A stretch of DNA of 64,000 nucleotides from Corydoras sp. C115 (GCA_019802505.1 JAFMOC010000011.1:2506501-2570500), one strand, 5' to 3'. Counted from the first letter of the stretch, positions 1 through 12,956 are shown. Notes: a model not told the origin generated them from the letters alone. Numbers and translations: made by a program.

Positions 1-2682
1 CAAGTCAGTTGCTGCACCTCTAGTTTTAAACAATGGTAAGTAGTGTGCATGAATCATTAATACATTTTCTTTTTACAATGTAATGTGTGTTGTTTAATGG
101 GCTGACTGTCTGTCTTTCATTTCAAATTTCAAGCTGCCTCGGAGCTAAAGCAGAAAGTGCCAGTAAAAGGTGAAGATGCTGTTTCACTTGAGGGTCAGAA
201 CAGCCATGTCCCAGAACAAGACAACCATTCTTCAACACAGGACAGTCATACCTTGGCAGAGAGTATGGTTTCTGAGGCAGATGAAGTTTCTTTATCATCT
301 GAGAGTAAAGAAGACCAGCCGGCAGGGAAAAACAATAAAGAGGAGAAATGCAAAGTAGCACCAAATGTTAGGGTTGGAACACAATCCATACGAACCAGGC
401 AAAAGAAAAATGAAAGTGTGCTCACCAAGACAGAGGAGAATGAAATGAAGGAAACAATGGAGTATCAGGATGATCCTTCTGATGTGGATTATGCACCCAG
501 TCAGTATCTTCTCATACATCCATCCATCCATTATCTTCCGCTTTATCCTATATTAGGGTCGTGGGGGGGGGTTCCCCATGCCCATCCAGGGGAGAATGTT
601 TCGGGCGCTGGGACAGGGTGCCAATCTATTGCTGGGCACACACTCAATCACACAGACACGCACACATACACACTCTATATGGGGCAATTTGGAGAACTCA
701 AATGACTTGATGCATGTTTTTGGACTGTGGAAACCCACGCGGGCACGGGGAGAACATGGAAACTCCACCCAGATGGGGATTCGAACCGGGAATCCCTAGC
801 ACAGAGAGGCGAACATGCTAACCACTAAGCCAACGTGTCACCTGTCTTCTCATAAAATTTTATTTTATTCTGCTAGCATTGTGCATTTAAAGACTAGCAT
901 TTAGGAACTAATTATAATTAGGAAATTTTCTAAACATTCTGGGGTTTATTTCCACTTAGAAATGAATTTGAAATGTTGACTAGTGCATCTGACAAATCCT
1001 GTTCGTTGCTTTTTCAGAAATGTTGCAGAGGGCTTCAACTAGAAAATCTTATGCCAGCACACGAAGTAAAACAAAATTTGCAGCTCACAATGTGGCCTTA
1101 CCAGGTAACATAATGCACCATTCTGCTTTTAAGTAGCCATCTTTAAGTATCATCTGATAATTTTTATATTTCCTTTCTCGCAGATGAAGAGTCCGGTGAT
1201 GTGTTAAAATCAGACACAGAAAACAAGACAATAGGAGAAGAGGAAGAGTTGGAAGAAGAAGCAAATGAAGAGGACTATGCAGAAGAGGACACTGAAGATA
1301 TGGAAACAGAGGATGAATTATTGGAGAATGAATCATTGGTACCAGAAGATGAAGGAGAGGGGAATGGCCTCGGGTTTGAAGGGGTAGTTGAGCATACGGA
1401 GAACAGAACCTACGGCGCTGTTATACACAAATGTGAGGTGGGTGCTGCTTTACTTTAAGCAGACGTGATAGTACTTTTAAAATTATGTATCAATCAAATA
1501 TTTATTCATTCATTTGTTTAACTAATTTATTTGTATTTTGACTGTCATAATCTGTGGTAATGTTTGTACTGGTGAGGTCGGACAGTAGCTGAAGGACAAG
1601 CTAACTTGCTTTTTATGGAAACCTGATATTATAGGTATATTATAGGCTAGCAGTTTTGCAACAATATTACTGCATAGACCATTTTTCTTGTCACAGAATA
1701 ACCGAGGAATTTTCACCAAAAACTTAATCACTGATCTGAAACTGAGATTTATCCTTTGTTGACTAGTCATTCATCACATTTGTTCTTCAAATGGACATGA
1801 ATATTTACATAGTCAGTACCTTATTATATTACACTATTGATACTGCTGGTCAGTCAAGGTTTCTTCCAATTCAAAACAAATACTAGTGACTATTTTAAAA
1901 AAGTGATATAAAAAAGTTAATATCCTAGTTCTCACTTCATACAAGTTCATAGTTTATTGCATAGCATATACACAAACAAGAAGAAACTAGTGCAAAACAC
2001 TGCTCCATTAAGCACCCAGTTAAATATTAAATTAAATAAAACTTTGCTACAATTTAGTTAAATTTAGTTAGTTCATTAAAATTTGCCATTGTATTTATGA
2101 ATAATTAAATGAAGAAGTGACATATTGTAACTTTTTGTACTTCATAATTGTTAGCCTTTGTAAATAAAGTGATTTTTTTAAACTAATATGTAAGTTTCAA
2201 TTAAATATTTTAATAAATAAATAAGCGAAGTTATTCATCTTTTTATTGTTTAGTTCTCCAAATTCTGTCGAATTGCCACTTTAGGATTTATCTTTTTAAC
2301 GCATCTTTTTAACAAACACCTTGTAGGAAAAAAAAGGAGGGGGGTGCAGGATCAGATAACGATCTGGTTTTCTTCATAACTACTGACTTGTGTTCTCATT
2401 TGTAAGTCGCTTTGGATGAAAGCTTCTGCTAAATTACTAAATGTAAATGTAATATAAATGTAATTATCTACTTAGCAAAACACACCAAAAACACACCCAT
2501 GAATCATTGTCACAATAGCAATGTCACAATACACACCCATTGTCACAATAGCAATGACACACAGTCATGCTCCAAATAAAGCTGTGCTCACTAGGATCAC
2601 TAAAATAAAGTGCCTTAGGCCACTTCTTTGTGGCAGTGAAAAGTGTGTGTGTATATGTGTGTAAATATATATATATTGTATT

Positions 2683-2770
<88 letters not shown>

Positions 2771-5700
2771 GGCCTAAGGCGCTTTATTTTCATATCATAC
2801 ATATATAAACCTCCACAGGGACCTGTAGCGTAACTTTGTTTAATTTTGTAGTTTTCAAAACAAAGGTATAGATTTTTATGGCAGATTGAGATCAAGTTTT
2901 TTTTTTTATTTGTCTTGCAAGGTTTTTAATTTGCTAATGTTGGCTCGTGTATCAGGTTAATCTTGCAAAATGTTTTAATGTTTCCTCTGAGGTTACACCT
3001 GTCTCTGTTTTCAGGATTGTGGAAAGAAGTTTACTCACACAGGTAACTTTAGGCGGCATATACGCATTCACACAGGCGAGAAACCCTTTACCTGCAGAGA
3101 TTGCAGTAAGGCCTTCTCTGACCCTGCTGCCTGCAAAGCACATGAAAAAACCCACAGGTAAGTCTTTGCCTCTTCCTTTTTTGTATTCTATAAAAGCAAA
3201 ATAATTCATGAAATAAACTTAATCAATAATCAGCTTCAGAAAATTTGACTGAGACAAAAGTACTACGTTATTTACAAATGGATGCTGTTTCAAAAACAGG
3301 GGTTTTATATAAAGATCTTAATCTGTACTGTTAAGATGGATGAAAGATTTGGTGGTTTAGCATTGTTTTGATTCTAAACTTTGGAAACTTGTTTATGGTA
3401 CATAACACAATGATCCATAGTTTACCCCAACGGTGACATGTATGCATTTCTTAAATTAATCATATTAGCCCACCCATCACTAAGCCTTGTGTTTCAACTT
3501 CTGTTAACTATACTATACTATACCACAGCTAAGTGGGGTGTAAAGTGAACCAAGGGCTGCTGGACCATATCTAAGCACTAAGTAAGTCTAAAAGCAAGGA
3601 AACACCTTGGGCTGGTGGTCAGTCTTTCACAGACCCACAGATTCTCTTATAATCAGATTAGATTAGATTCACATCTGTAGAAAGAACCTTTAAAGTAATT
3701 GACTAAAACTGATAAACTGGCTGAAAATTTCATGCAGCTTAATTTAAAATTTAAGATATAATAAACGGGCGGCACGGTGGCTTAGTGGTTAGCACGTTCG
3801 CCTCTCAGCGCTAGGGATTCCCGGTTCGAATCCCCATCTGGGTGGAGTTTCCATGTTCTCCCCGTGTCCGCGTGGGTTTCCTCCGGGTTCTCCGGTTTCC
3901 TCCCACAGTCCAAAAAACATGGATCAAGTTAATTGAGTTCTCCAAATTGCCCCATATAGAGTGTGTTTGAGTGTGTGAGTGTGTACCCAGCGATGGATTG
4001 GCGCCCTGTCCTGGGTCTATCTGCCCAGCGCCCGAGACGTTCTCCCCTGGATGGGCATGGGGAACCCCACCGCGACCCTAATAGAGGATAAAGCGGGAGA
4101 TAATGAATGAATGAAGATATAATAAACACTTTCTAAATTTGCAGCAACTGGTGGATCTAAAGTATTGCTGTTAAGATTAACATTTTAAAAAGGCCGTCAG
4201 TCAGAACTCAGTAAACATTTTTCACCCACAGTCCTCTGAAGCCATACTGTTGCTCCATGTGTGGAAAAAGCTACCGGCAGATTAGTCTATTGAACCTGCA
4301 CAAAAAAAGGCACACTGGAGAGGCACGATACAACTGTGATGAGTGTGGCAAGCACTTCACCACTTCAGGCAACCTGAAGCGCCACCAGCTTGTGCACAGC
4401 GGCCAGAAGCCATATCACTGTGACTACTGTGATCGTGCTTTCTCCGATCCTACTGCCAAGATGCGCCACCTGGAGACACACGACACTGACAAGGGACATA
4501 AATGTCCACACTGCGACAAGAGGTTTCATCAGGTAAAATAGAGGAGATCAGGGAAATCTGATCTGGGTTTTTAATTATTTTTATTTTTATCTGAAACAGA
4601 AAGATATGTGCTATATGTTGCCTTTTTCAGATTGGAAACTTAAAAGCTCACATGAAGATCCATATCATTGATGGACCTCTGAAGTGTAAAGAGTGCGGGA
4701 AGCAGTTCACCACATCTGGTAAGGTTTTCAAATAAAACTGTATGTGTCTGTGTGTCTGTGTCTGTGTGAGTGTTTAACAATGCTCTTATTGTGCAGGTAA
4801 CCTAAAAAGACACCTGCGAGTGCATAGTGGAGAGAAGCCCTTTGTCTGCATGCACTGCCAAAGGGCCTTTGCTGACCCTGGTGCCCTGCAAAGGCACGTC
4901 CGGATTCATACAGGTGCATAGTTGACTTTGTTTCGTCTTGTCAATGTTCCAAAAATAAAATATAGTTCACATTTATTATATCTTTTCATGGGACAACAAT
5001 GAAATATGACAATGTAATGTAGTCCATGTAAAGCTTATACAGTGTAAAGTTGTTGTGCCCTCGAAATAACTCAACATACAGCCGTTAATGTCTAAACCGC
5101 TGGTAACAAAAGTGAGCACATCCCTAGTGAAACTGGCCAAATTGTGCCCAATTAGCTCATTTTTCTTCCTGGTGTCGTGTGACTCTTTACTGTTAATATG
5201 TCTGTGGTGGCAACCAAGTGAGAAGTACAAAGACAAAAGGGTGTCTTGACTACAGTCAGTGGTGGGATAACAAGTAATAAGTACACAAGTTTGCTAATGG
5301 AATATTAAAAATATGTATATTTAGTTTGGTGTTTTCACAGTATGTTTTGTAGCAAATAGATAAAAATAAAATAATAGATTTTAAATACGTTATAATACTA
5401 CACAATATAGAAAAATGTACATTAATGCAAAGTGCATTACAATGTATTGTGGGGAACAAACTCCCAATGACCATGACTAATAACTGTTTATGTATTTAAA
5501 TTTTTTTATTTTAGGAGAAAAGCCATGTCTCTGTCTAATCTGTGGGAAAGGCTTTACACAGGCCAGTTCACTGATTGCTCATGTCCGTCAGCATACAGGG
5601 GAGAAGCCATATGTGTGTGACCGCTGTGGTAAAAGGTAATTAAAATATACATGGATGTGTGATAAGTCTTTTTTTCTAAAGTTGTATGACTTTATAAAAT

Positions 5701-8700
5701 TATTTATGACAGGTTTGTGCAGTCTAGCCAGCTGGCCAATCATATCCGGCATCATGATAATATACGACCCCACAGATGCCACACCTGCAACAAAGCATTT
5801 GTCAATGTTGGAGACCTCTCAAAACACATCATTATTCATACAGGTACTTACATTGTGAAGTTTCATTTATTTCTCACATACACCATTATACAAACCTTAG
5901 CAAAAAATATAAAATCATCACACTTAAAGGATGATCAGACGTATTTTGTCCAGTAGGATGTTTCAAAGTGGTGACATCATGCAGAATAACATCCATCCAT
6001 CCATTAACTTCCGCTTTATCCTCTACTAGGGTCACGGGGGTTTCCCCATGCCCATTGAGGGGAGATCGTTTCGGGCGCTGGGCAGATACACCCAGGACAG
6101 GGTGCCAATCTATCGCTAGGAACACACAGACACACACACACACACAAAAGCACACTCTTTATGGGGTAATTTGGAGAATTCACTTGTCCTTGATCCGTAA
6201 TTTTGGACTGTGGGAGGAAACCGGAGAACCTGGAGGAAACCCACGTGGACTTGGGGAGAACATGGGAACTCCAGCCAGATTGGGATTCGAACTGGGAAAT
6301 TCTAGCGCTGAGAGGCGAACGTGCTAACCACTTAGCCACTTTGCTGCCCGCGGAATAACATGCATAGTTAATGGCTTATAGCTAAATCAGCTGGTCCTTG
6401 ACACTTCTTTTTTTATATATTATTCTGTTCCAAACCCTGAACATGGAAAACACCTGAATCTACTAGAAGTAGATTCTTAATATACTTATATTCTTAATTC
6501 TCCAAATTACCCTGTATAGAGTGTGTTTGTGTGAGTGAGTGTGTGCCCAGCAATAGATTGGCGCCCTGTCCTGGGTGTATCTGCCCAGTGCCCGAGACGT
6601 TCTCCCCTGGATGGGCATGGGGAACCCCCGCGACCCTAATAGAGGATAAAGTGGAAGATAATGAATGAATGAATGAATGAAATACCTGGCACAGATTTAA
6701 AGCATAATCAGATCAGTGTGTAAAATGAGGGTAAAGAATAATTCATAGGTTTGGTCAAACTTGGCGTCAATCTCCCCACCACCACAGACATATACACCTC
6801 CAGATGCAGGAAACGGGCCTTCTGCATCATGAAGGACCCCACTCACCCAGCACACCCACTTTTTGTTCCGCTCCCCTCAGGTAGGAGACTGCGGAGCATT
6901 AAGTGCAAAACAAACAGACTGAGGAACAGCTTCATAGCAGAAGCTGTAAGACTTACAAACTCCATCTAACAAGACATTCACACATTTTTATCATCACTCC
7001 ACCAAAATCCCTCATCATCATCTCATCTCACATGTACCGTTATACACTTTTACATGCTGCTATTTTTTATATTCTATATTTATATATCTATTTATATCTA
7101 TTCTATTCTATACTACTTTTATATATAGTAGTATATATTTTTTTTTTTCAAATTTATTTTTATATACTGTATATACATATATTTATATATTATATTTATA
7201 GTTAAATATTCTATTTACATTTAGTCATTTCTATATTTGTAGTGGTATATTATATATAATATACTATATTATATTTCACATTTCACATAGCGATATGTGT
7301 AATTCTCATTTCTTCAAAATTTAAATTTAAATAACAGGGTAATCGGGGTCTGTGACCCATAATATCGTTACTATCTCATGTAACAATGTGATATTAATGA
7401 TAATAAAATTTTCTTCAAAAATTTTCTTGAAAACAAATATTTACACAAATTTAAAAAATAGTGTTTTACAAATAAGTGACAAGTGAATTAAACTAAAATG
7501 GAGAAGAGTAGCATTAGCAGCCAGCCTAGCACCATATCCAATAAACAGTGAACAAAAAAACACAGTGAAGTTTATTTTGCTCAACACTGTGTCCATTTGC
7601 TCAACACGGTGTCCAGTCATTTAAACAACATTACAAGTTCATGTGTATTTCAGTCAGAATCTTTAACTATTAAACAGTACTTGCACTGTCATGGCTATTT
7701 TTTCAATTTATTTGTTACATGCTGTCTGAGATTTGTTTGAGAGTCTGAACAACTTGGAGTGAAATGTTATGCTATTTTAAAATGTGTTAAATAAAGGAGA
7801 ACAAATTTAATGAAATAAATTGGAAAAATATAGTTAGAGTAAAGGATAAAACAAAGTACATATATACTAAGTACAAGTAACAACCATACTAGAATATAAA
7901 TCCTTAATTTCCTGGACCTGTTGTTCACCAAGCAGCAGAAGGCTAAAAATAGCTTTTAACCTGCCAATCTAGAAAAAAATCTCTAAAATAATCAGTGTCA
8001 TAGTGTGTAATCAGTGTCATTGTGTTGTATAATTATTTGACAATTAGTTATTCACAAATTCACTTATGTGATTGAAATAGCTGATTAGTCTAAACAAAAG
8101 AGTCATTAAGAGAAAAAAGAGAAACTATCTTATCATTTCTAAATGGTTTATAAAATTTAGGAGATGCTAAATAATTTAAAAGACACCACCTGTACAAAAA
8201 AAACTGTCAGAAAATTTGAAAAATCCGAACAACTGATATAGTGGAAAAATAATTTTATAATACTGCCAATTGACATTAGTAAAAATACAGTTGTTCAATA
8301 CAATTGAAGCAGACAATAAGGTGATTCATCTCTAATCAACAAATAATAAACCTAAGGCTTTTGCGCAACTCTAATAGAGGATAAAGTGGAAGATAATGGA
8401 TGGATGAATAAAAATATTTTAAAGGCTGTTACACCTCTTTCCTGTTATTGTTCACATTAATGCACCACCTTAAGTGCCTTAAAACTAAACAAGGTTTAAT
8501 TCATAAATGTGTTTATTTAAAACTAAATTATCAAATTGTAGTCTAGTATTTCAAGTGACCATTGATTGCTAAGCAACGGGATTTCGGCTTAGGTCTCATT
8601 GAAAAATAGCTTGCCATTTATATTAATCTGTATCAGCATTAATGTTACATGTTTTTAAATAATGTCGTACCTTGTTTGTTTGTACAGTTTGGTTCAAATC

Positions 8701-10610
8701 CTTTTTATTTTTGTTGTAAAGAATGAATTGCAAGAATGTTGGTTAAGCATCTTTGTTCAATCAAGTTAGATTACCATCAGTGCCCAGTTACAGACAAAAT
8801 TTCCATTGCTTCCAATATTTGTTAAAACAACCTTCCGCATTGATACGAATGGAAAGCAGGCAGAGGTGTGCATTATTATCAGTAATGCCATGGCTGGACA
8901 AATGGCTTAGCCAATCAGATTAAGGGAACTAGAATTTTTTAATAGGAATCAACACATGGGTTATCTAGGCAATTCATATTTTGGTTATAAAGTCTTAAAT
9001 TCATAGTGCATGTGTGGAAAAAGAAGGCAGTTATAAAATACTTTACTGACAACACAACATGCATATATTAAATTTGTTTTACAACTAACTTGCTCACTGT
9101 CTGAAAATGCTGCCTTCACATTTTTCTGTAATCACAGGAGAAAAACCATTTCTTTGTGACAAATGTGGGCGTGGGTTTAACCGTGTGGACAACCTCCGTT
9201 CCCATGTTAAGACTGTACATCAGGGCAAAGCAGGCATGAAGAAACTGGTGGTGACTGATGAAGACAATGAAGAAGAGAAGTCACTCCCTGGCTCAGCTTC
9301 AGAACTGGATGAAGTCAACATTGTAACAGTCACTACAGATGACATTATGACTTTAGCTACTGAAGCATTGGCAGCCAACACAGTTGCACAGCTGGGTATG
9401 AAAATGTAGGGCAATATACACTTTTAGCCAAATGTATGTGAACACAAGTATTATGTAATAAAGGAAAAAGAGATTTTTTTTTGGTAATTATTAATTCAAA
9501 TGCTAGTAAAAAAAACCCTATCAGAATTGGTCATGTCAGTTGTCTTGAAATGTAATGTCCAAAACAAAGATTCAGACCTCATACACTTTTTGTACAATTT
9601 ATTCTAAATGAGTGTAATTTACTTTTTTGATGATTTTTTTTTGGGCAATCTATTTAATATATCAACAAAACTAACCCCCACCACACACGCACACACACAC
9701 ATTAATATTCAGACCCGTCATTTACAACTTTGTAGAAGCCTTTAACAACAGCAGCAGCTAAAACTATATACATCTGGACCTGGGAAATCCATTATCACCA
9801 GGCTCCTACTCCAGATGTTTAATGGTGTGTAAACTGTGCAAAATAATAAGGGATACAATGTAATAAGTAAATATTAAGTACAGAGGTTTTTATATTCAGA
9901 TGTCACATACATTTTGGCAATACTTTAAATTATATTTTATATGTTAAATATGTTATATGTAAATTGGTAATGCATGATTGGTTAATGAAGACACAAAGTC
10001 AAATATTTGTTACTTGTTATTAAGTATTAATATGTTTTTAAGTTATTAAGTTATATTAATATAAATACTTTGTTTAGACTCAAATTAAATCAAATAATTT
10101 GAAGAAATTAATTGTGATGTATTAATATCTGATTCTCAATTGTTTCAGTGGTACCTGTAGCAGCATCCGTATCTGCAGTTGAAACGGAGGCTTTGAAAGC
10201 AGAAATCACAAAGGCAGTGGAGAAAGTGCAGGAAGCAGGTAAATCAAAACATAAAAATTCTTATGTAATATTCCAGTACTGTTTCTATTATTGAACATTT
10301 AGGATAATAGAAATCTATCATTATCAAATATTAAATCATGAAATTATATACTGTGTGTGTGTGTGTGTTTGTGTTTGTTTGTTTGTTTTTTGGTGGGGGA
10401 TCTTTATTTAATTAATTTATGAAAGAAAATGTAAACGTCAATTAAAACACATTTCAAATGCCTTAAATATAAGCTTTCCCACTTTGGCCATTAACCACTA
10501 GTGTTGCTCTTTGGTGGTTGTAAAAAGTATATAAATCTATGCAGGATCCCAAAGAGTAAGCGTGTTAAATGTGGCAATCAAAGCAACAGCATGAATTTGT
10601 ATAGGGAACG

Positions 10611-10649
<39 letters not shown>

Positions 10650-11691
10650 TCCTGCCCTTATTTATAAGCTAAGAAGATAAATGCATATATATTACTCTTC
10701 TTTAATGTTGTGAAAATTCATATACAAATATCTCAACAGTGTACTGAGATAAGGTTTTTATGTAATTTTGTCTTTTTATGCCATTAAATACAAAGATTTT
10801 GAATTATCAGATTCTTTAAAACAAATGTGGTTATGAAAATTTAAATAGAATTACAAGTTATCTTTAAGTATGCTTTTCCTGCATTAGAACTCCTATTTGT
10901 AATACCGTATATTTCTTAGGTCTTTATATCAGTATTTTACTTAGAAAAGGTATACGCAGTTACATTAAACCTCTTAAAACGTCTGAAGATATAATCTAAA
11001 ATAATTTTAAAAGGGTGCACAAATGTAATACATTATTTACATGTTATAAACAAATAAGATTAAAAGAACATACATTTATAATCATTTTAATATTTATTAA
11101 ATGATTATTCTTCTCTGCATATTTCTAAATATAAAGTTTTGGGACAGGATCACCCATAATCTCACAGAGCAGAGGTGGTAATGGCGACAGTGGCACCTGA
11201 GTAGTCATGGTTCAAATTCATAGCCTTCAGACCAACAACCTTGTTTATTAGCCACTGCATGAAAAATTGTTTGAGGAGTGAGTTCCTACTAAATAAAGTA
11301 AAATGTAAATACTTGTTTTTCCTTTCTAGATCCCAACACTCAGATCCTGTATGCATGTGACTCTTGTGGTGAAAAGTTTCTGGATGCCAGCTCTTTAGCA
11401 CAGCATGTAAGGATTCACACTGCTCAAGCCTTAGTCATGTTCCAGGCAGACTCTGACTTCTACCAGCAATATGAAGCAGCGGATGGCACCTGGCAGACAA
11501 CAGAACAAGTTATACAGGGCGGAGAGGTCCTCTTCAGGAGAGTGGAAGAGGAAGATGCCAGTGAAGTCAGTCAGGGTGAAATTGCCCAACATGAACATCA
11601 CAATGAGGTGAAAGAAGTGGAGGAAACAGGGTTGCAGACTGAAGTTGAGACTGAAGAAGAGGGTGTGGAGATTTGTGAAGCTCAGACATAA
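1..11691 (+). CDS. zbtb17: Zinc finger and BTB domain protein 17 (Miz-1), 3' portion, 13 coding exons
   Basis: Sequence-specific nuclear transcription factor (Miz-1 family, known partner of MYC and BCL6). The 5' end with the BTB domain is outside the window. Coding exons: 1-35, 134-499, 1018-1104, 1184-1437, 3015-3157, 4232-4532, 4631-4718, 4797-4913, 5515-5635, 5713-5843, 9138-9395, 10149-10238, 11340 region (starts 11330)-11691; phases agree throughout. Exons 2-4 encode a low-complexity linker, strongly acidic in exon 4. Thirteen C2H2 fingers follow: fingers 1-11 nearly contiguous with TGEKP-type linkers across 1434-5843, finger 12 in the 9138 exon, finger 13 alone in the last exon after a spacer. 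Thirteen fingers with an isolated last one is the Miz-1 layout, and the motifs QALVMFQ and DFYQQY after finger 13 match that family. The stop is TAA at 11689-11691. The 500 donor reads GTCAGT, weaker than usual. Gene identity is from remembered family sequence; exon edges are by eye. Confidence 0.93.
517..844 (-). mobile_element. tRNA-headed SINE, copy 1 (zbtb17 intron, next to a splice donor)
   Basis: Full-length copy reading on the minus strand: ATGG-type tail at the left, head at the right. The duplication TCTTCTCATA is present at 507-516 and 845-854. The insertion lies 17 bases after the end of the exon 134-499. Confidence 0.9.
2330..2460 (+). mobile_element. SINE 3' part (zbtb17 intron)
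   Basis: The tail TAAGTCGCTTTGGATGAAAG followed by CTTCTGCTAAATTACTAAATG is the conserved 3' end of the second tRNA SINE family. The head is absent. Confidence 0.7.
2602..2790. repeat. 21-bp inverted repeat around a TA microsatellite
   Basis: AAAATAAAGTGCCTTAGGCC at 2602 and its complement at 2770-2790 match at 20 of 21 positions; between them lies a TA repeat (2684-2770) and GT-rich sequence. The arms would pair into a hairpin. Possibly a small MITE whose centre has expanded. Confidence 0.75.
3767..4113 (+). mobile_element. tRNA-headed SINE, copy 2, best reference copy (zbtb17 intron)
   Basis: A clean full-length copy of 347 bp. Near the 5' end are a Pol III A box TGGCTTAGTGG and B box GGTTCGAATCC, so the head is tRNA-derived. 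The body has CCATGTTCTCCCCGTGTCC and GGATTGGCGCCCTGTCCTGG, and the tail is GATAATGAATGAATG, a short tandem repeat instead of poly(A). A 14-bp duplication AAGATATAATAAAC flanks it (3753-3766, 4114-4127), showing target-primed retrotransposition by a LINE. Confidence 0.95.
4950..5270. mobile_element. Tc1-like relic, family B, no coding part (zbtb17 intron)
   Basis: Shares blocks with 12290-12500 and 18825-19110 (AGTGTAAAGTTGTTGTGCCC, then AATGTCTAAACCGCTGGTAACAAAAGTGAGCACA in altered form), followed by a short inverted-type stretch. A decayed terminal segment; limits are approximate. Confidence 0.6.
5993..6352 (-). mobile_element. tRNA-headed SINE, copy 3 (zbtb17 intron)
   Basis: Full-length, minus strand. 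The duplication GAATAACAT is at 5984-5992 and 6353-6361. The CA-rich stretch in the middle (near 6125-6150) is longer than in other copies. Confidence 0.9.
6490..6682 (+). mobile_element. tRNA-headed SINE, 5'-truncated copy 4
   Basis: Begins in the body at AATTCTCCAAATTACCCTG and ends in four GAAT units. It lacks the head with the A and B boxes. Confidence 0.88.
6745..6970 (+). mobile_element. LINE fragment: C-terminal end of a reverse transcriptase ORF
   Basis: The + strand frame from about 6752 to 6967 reads RCRKRAFCIMKDPTHPAHPL, then LPSGRRLRSIKCKTNRLRNS and FIAEAVRLTNS. This is the typical C-terminal tail of fish non-LTR retrotransposon ORF2 proteins. The rest is absent (5'-truncated), and AT-rich sequence follows. 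Confidence 0.75.
6971..8361. other. AT-rich zbtb17 intron sequence
   Basis: After the LINE fragment, a very AT-rich low-complexity stretch to about 7270, then ordinary non-coding DNA. Nothing else recognised; the same holds for 8409-9137, 9396-10148 and 10239-11329. Confidence 0.6.
8362..8408 (+). mobile_element. SINE tail fragment
   Basis: Only AATAGAGGATAAAGTGGAAG and a GGATGGATGAAT tail of the SINE remain. Confidence 0.75.
10611..10646. repeat. AC microsatellite (zbtb17 intron)
   Basis: Eighteen uninterrupted AC units. A shorter GT tract lies at 10351-10372. Confidence 0.95.
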
Positions 11692-12259
11692 TTTTTTTCT
11701 GGAAATATTAAGAGAGATGAAGCTTGTTCTCATAAACTAATTAAAACAATAATCAATACACAAGACAAGAGTGTAAAATCTGCAGAAAATAATGTTTATT
11801 TGTAAAATTACATATACTTTAATATTGGATCCAAATACTTATTCTATTTTGATCTTAATAATTCAAATGCAGACAGCTAAGTGTTTTCTGTCACATGCTA
11901 AATTGTTTTCTATGGAAATGCTTAGTAGTGAAATATCAGAATTCTGAATGCTTTGTTGGTTTAATAGATATGTTCTATTAATGTTTATTTGCTTTTTTAT
12001 TTTTGTAAAATGTATTTTAAAATGTTCGTAATTACCACTGGACCAATATTAATTTAAAGGCACCTTTTGTAACCATTGCAATTCAGTAACAAAATTTGAA
12101 TGGACTGAATGTTTTAAAAGGCAGCAAAGTATTTTATAAAAGTATTTATTATTCGCAGACATCTTGATGTGCAACTAGGGAATTCGGGGCTAGTTAAATG
12201 TGATGTTTGACAATATTTTTAAAATGAATTTTTAAGTAACCTTAAAATCAAACCTTGTT
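11692..12259. other. zbtb17 3' flank / 3' UTR region
   Basis: AT-rich non-coding sequence after the stop. No canonical AATAAA is obvious in the first 500 bases, so the poly(A) site is not placed. Confidence 0.5.
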
Positions 12260-12832
12260 AAATGTGTCACAATTTGGACAAAATTTGCTCTTGCTATACA
12301 GCATCTCACACTAGTGAGTACACAACTCACATTTTCGCAAATATTAATCATATATATATTTTTTATGCAATAACACTGAAGATATGACACATTCATGCAA
12401 AGTAAAATAGTCAGTGTACAGCTTGTATAATAGTGTGAAGTTTCTGTGCCCTCAAAATAACCCAACACACTAGCAACAAAAGTGAGTACACACCTAGATA
12501 CAAAAAAAATGCCAGATTGTCCCGAAATTATCAATATTTTGTGTGGCCGCCGATATTTTCCAGCACTGCCTTAACACTTTTGGACATGAAGTTTACTTAA
12601 GCTTTACAGGTTGCTATTAGAATCATCTTTTACTCCATGACGACATCACAGAGTTGGTGGATGTTAGAATCCTTGCACTCCTCCGCCTTCCGTTGACGAT
12701 GACCCACAGATGATCAATAGGGTTTAGGTCTGGAGACATACTTGGCCAGTCCAGCACCTTAATTTCTTTAGTTTCTTTCTTGGGCATCATCTTAAAAAGA
12801 GGCTTACTTTTGGGAGGACAGCCATCCATCCA
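12260..12832 (-). mobile_element. Tc1-like relic, family B, with transposase fragment
   Basis: The left part (12290-12500) resembles the segments at 4950-5270 and 18825-19110, sharing AGCTTGTATAATAGTGTGAA-type, AACAAAAGTGAGTACACACC and similar blocks. On the minus strand at 12650-12760 a transposase C-terminal motif WPSMSPDLNPIDHLW can be read. The relic ends where the SINE fragment at 12823-12955 begins. Confidence 0.7.
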
Positions 12833-12956
12833 TCCATTATCTTACACTTTCCTCCACTAGTGTCGTGCGGGGGGGGTTCCCCATGCCCATCCAGGGGAGA
12901 ACGTTTCGCGCTCTGGGCAGATATACCCAGGACAGGGAGCCAATCTATCGCTGTAC
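12823..12956 (-). mobile_element. SINE 3' fragment in a Tc1 relic
   Basis: Tail CATCCATCCATTATC, then the 3' third of the SINE, stopping at CCAATCTATCGCTG. Truncated on the head side. Confidence 0.85.

Noticed and set aside
1018..1104. Alternative reading of zbtb17 exon 3 with donor at 504 (exon 2 ending at 503)
   Set aside because: That phase gives an early in-frame stop; donor 500 gives an open, phase-consistent junction into exons 3 and 4.
2524..2895. Open frames made of alternating Tyr-Ile, Thr-His or Cys-Val (also at 37320-37635, 53808-53996, 63743-63981)
   Set aside because: They are translations of AT, AC or GT microsatellites, with no coding features.
3769..3835. tRNA gene in the SINE heads (exact A and B boxes)
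   Set aside because: The sequence after the B box does not complete a cloverleaf and continues into the SINE body; copies are flanked by insertion duplications.
7300..7400. Possible structured RNA around AACAGGGTAATCGGGGTCTGTGACCC
   Set aside because: The GGGTC/GACCC pairing is short, and no conserved partner or context was seen.
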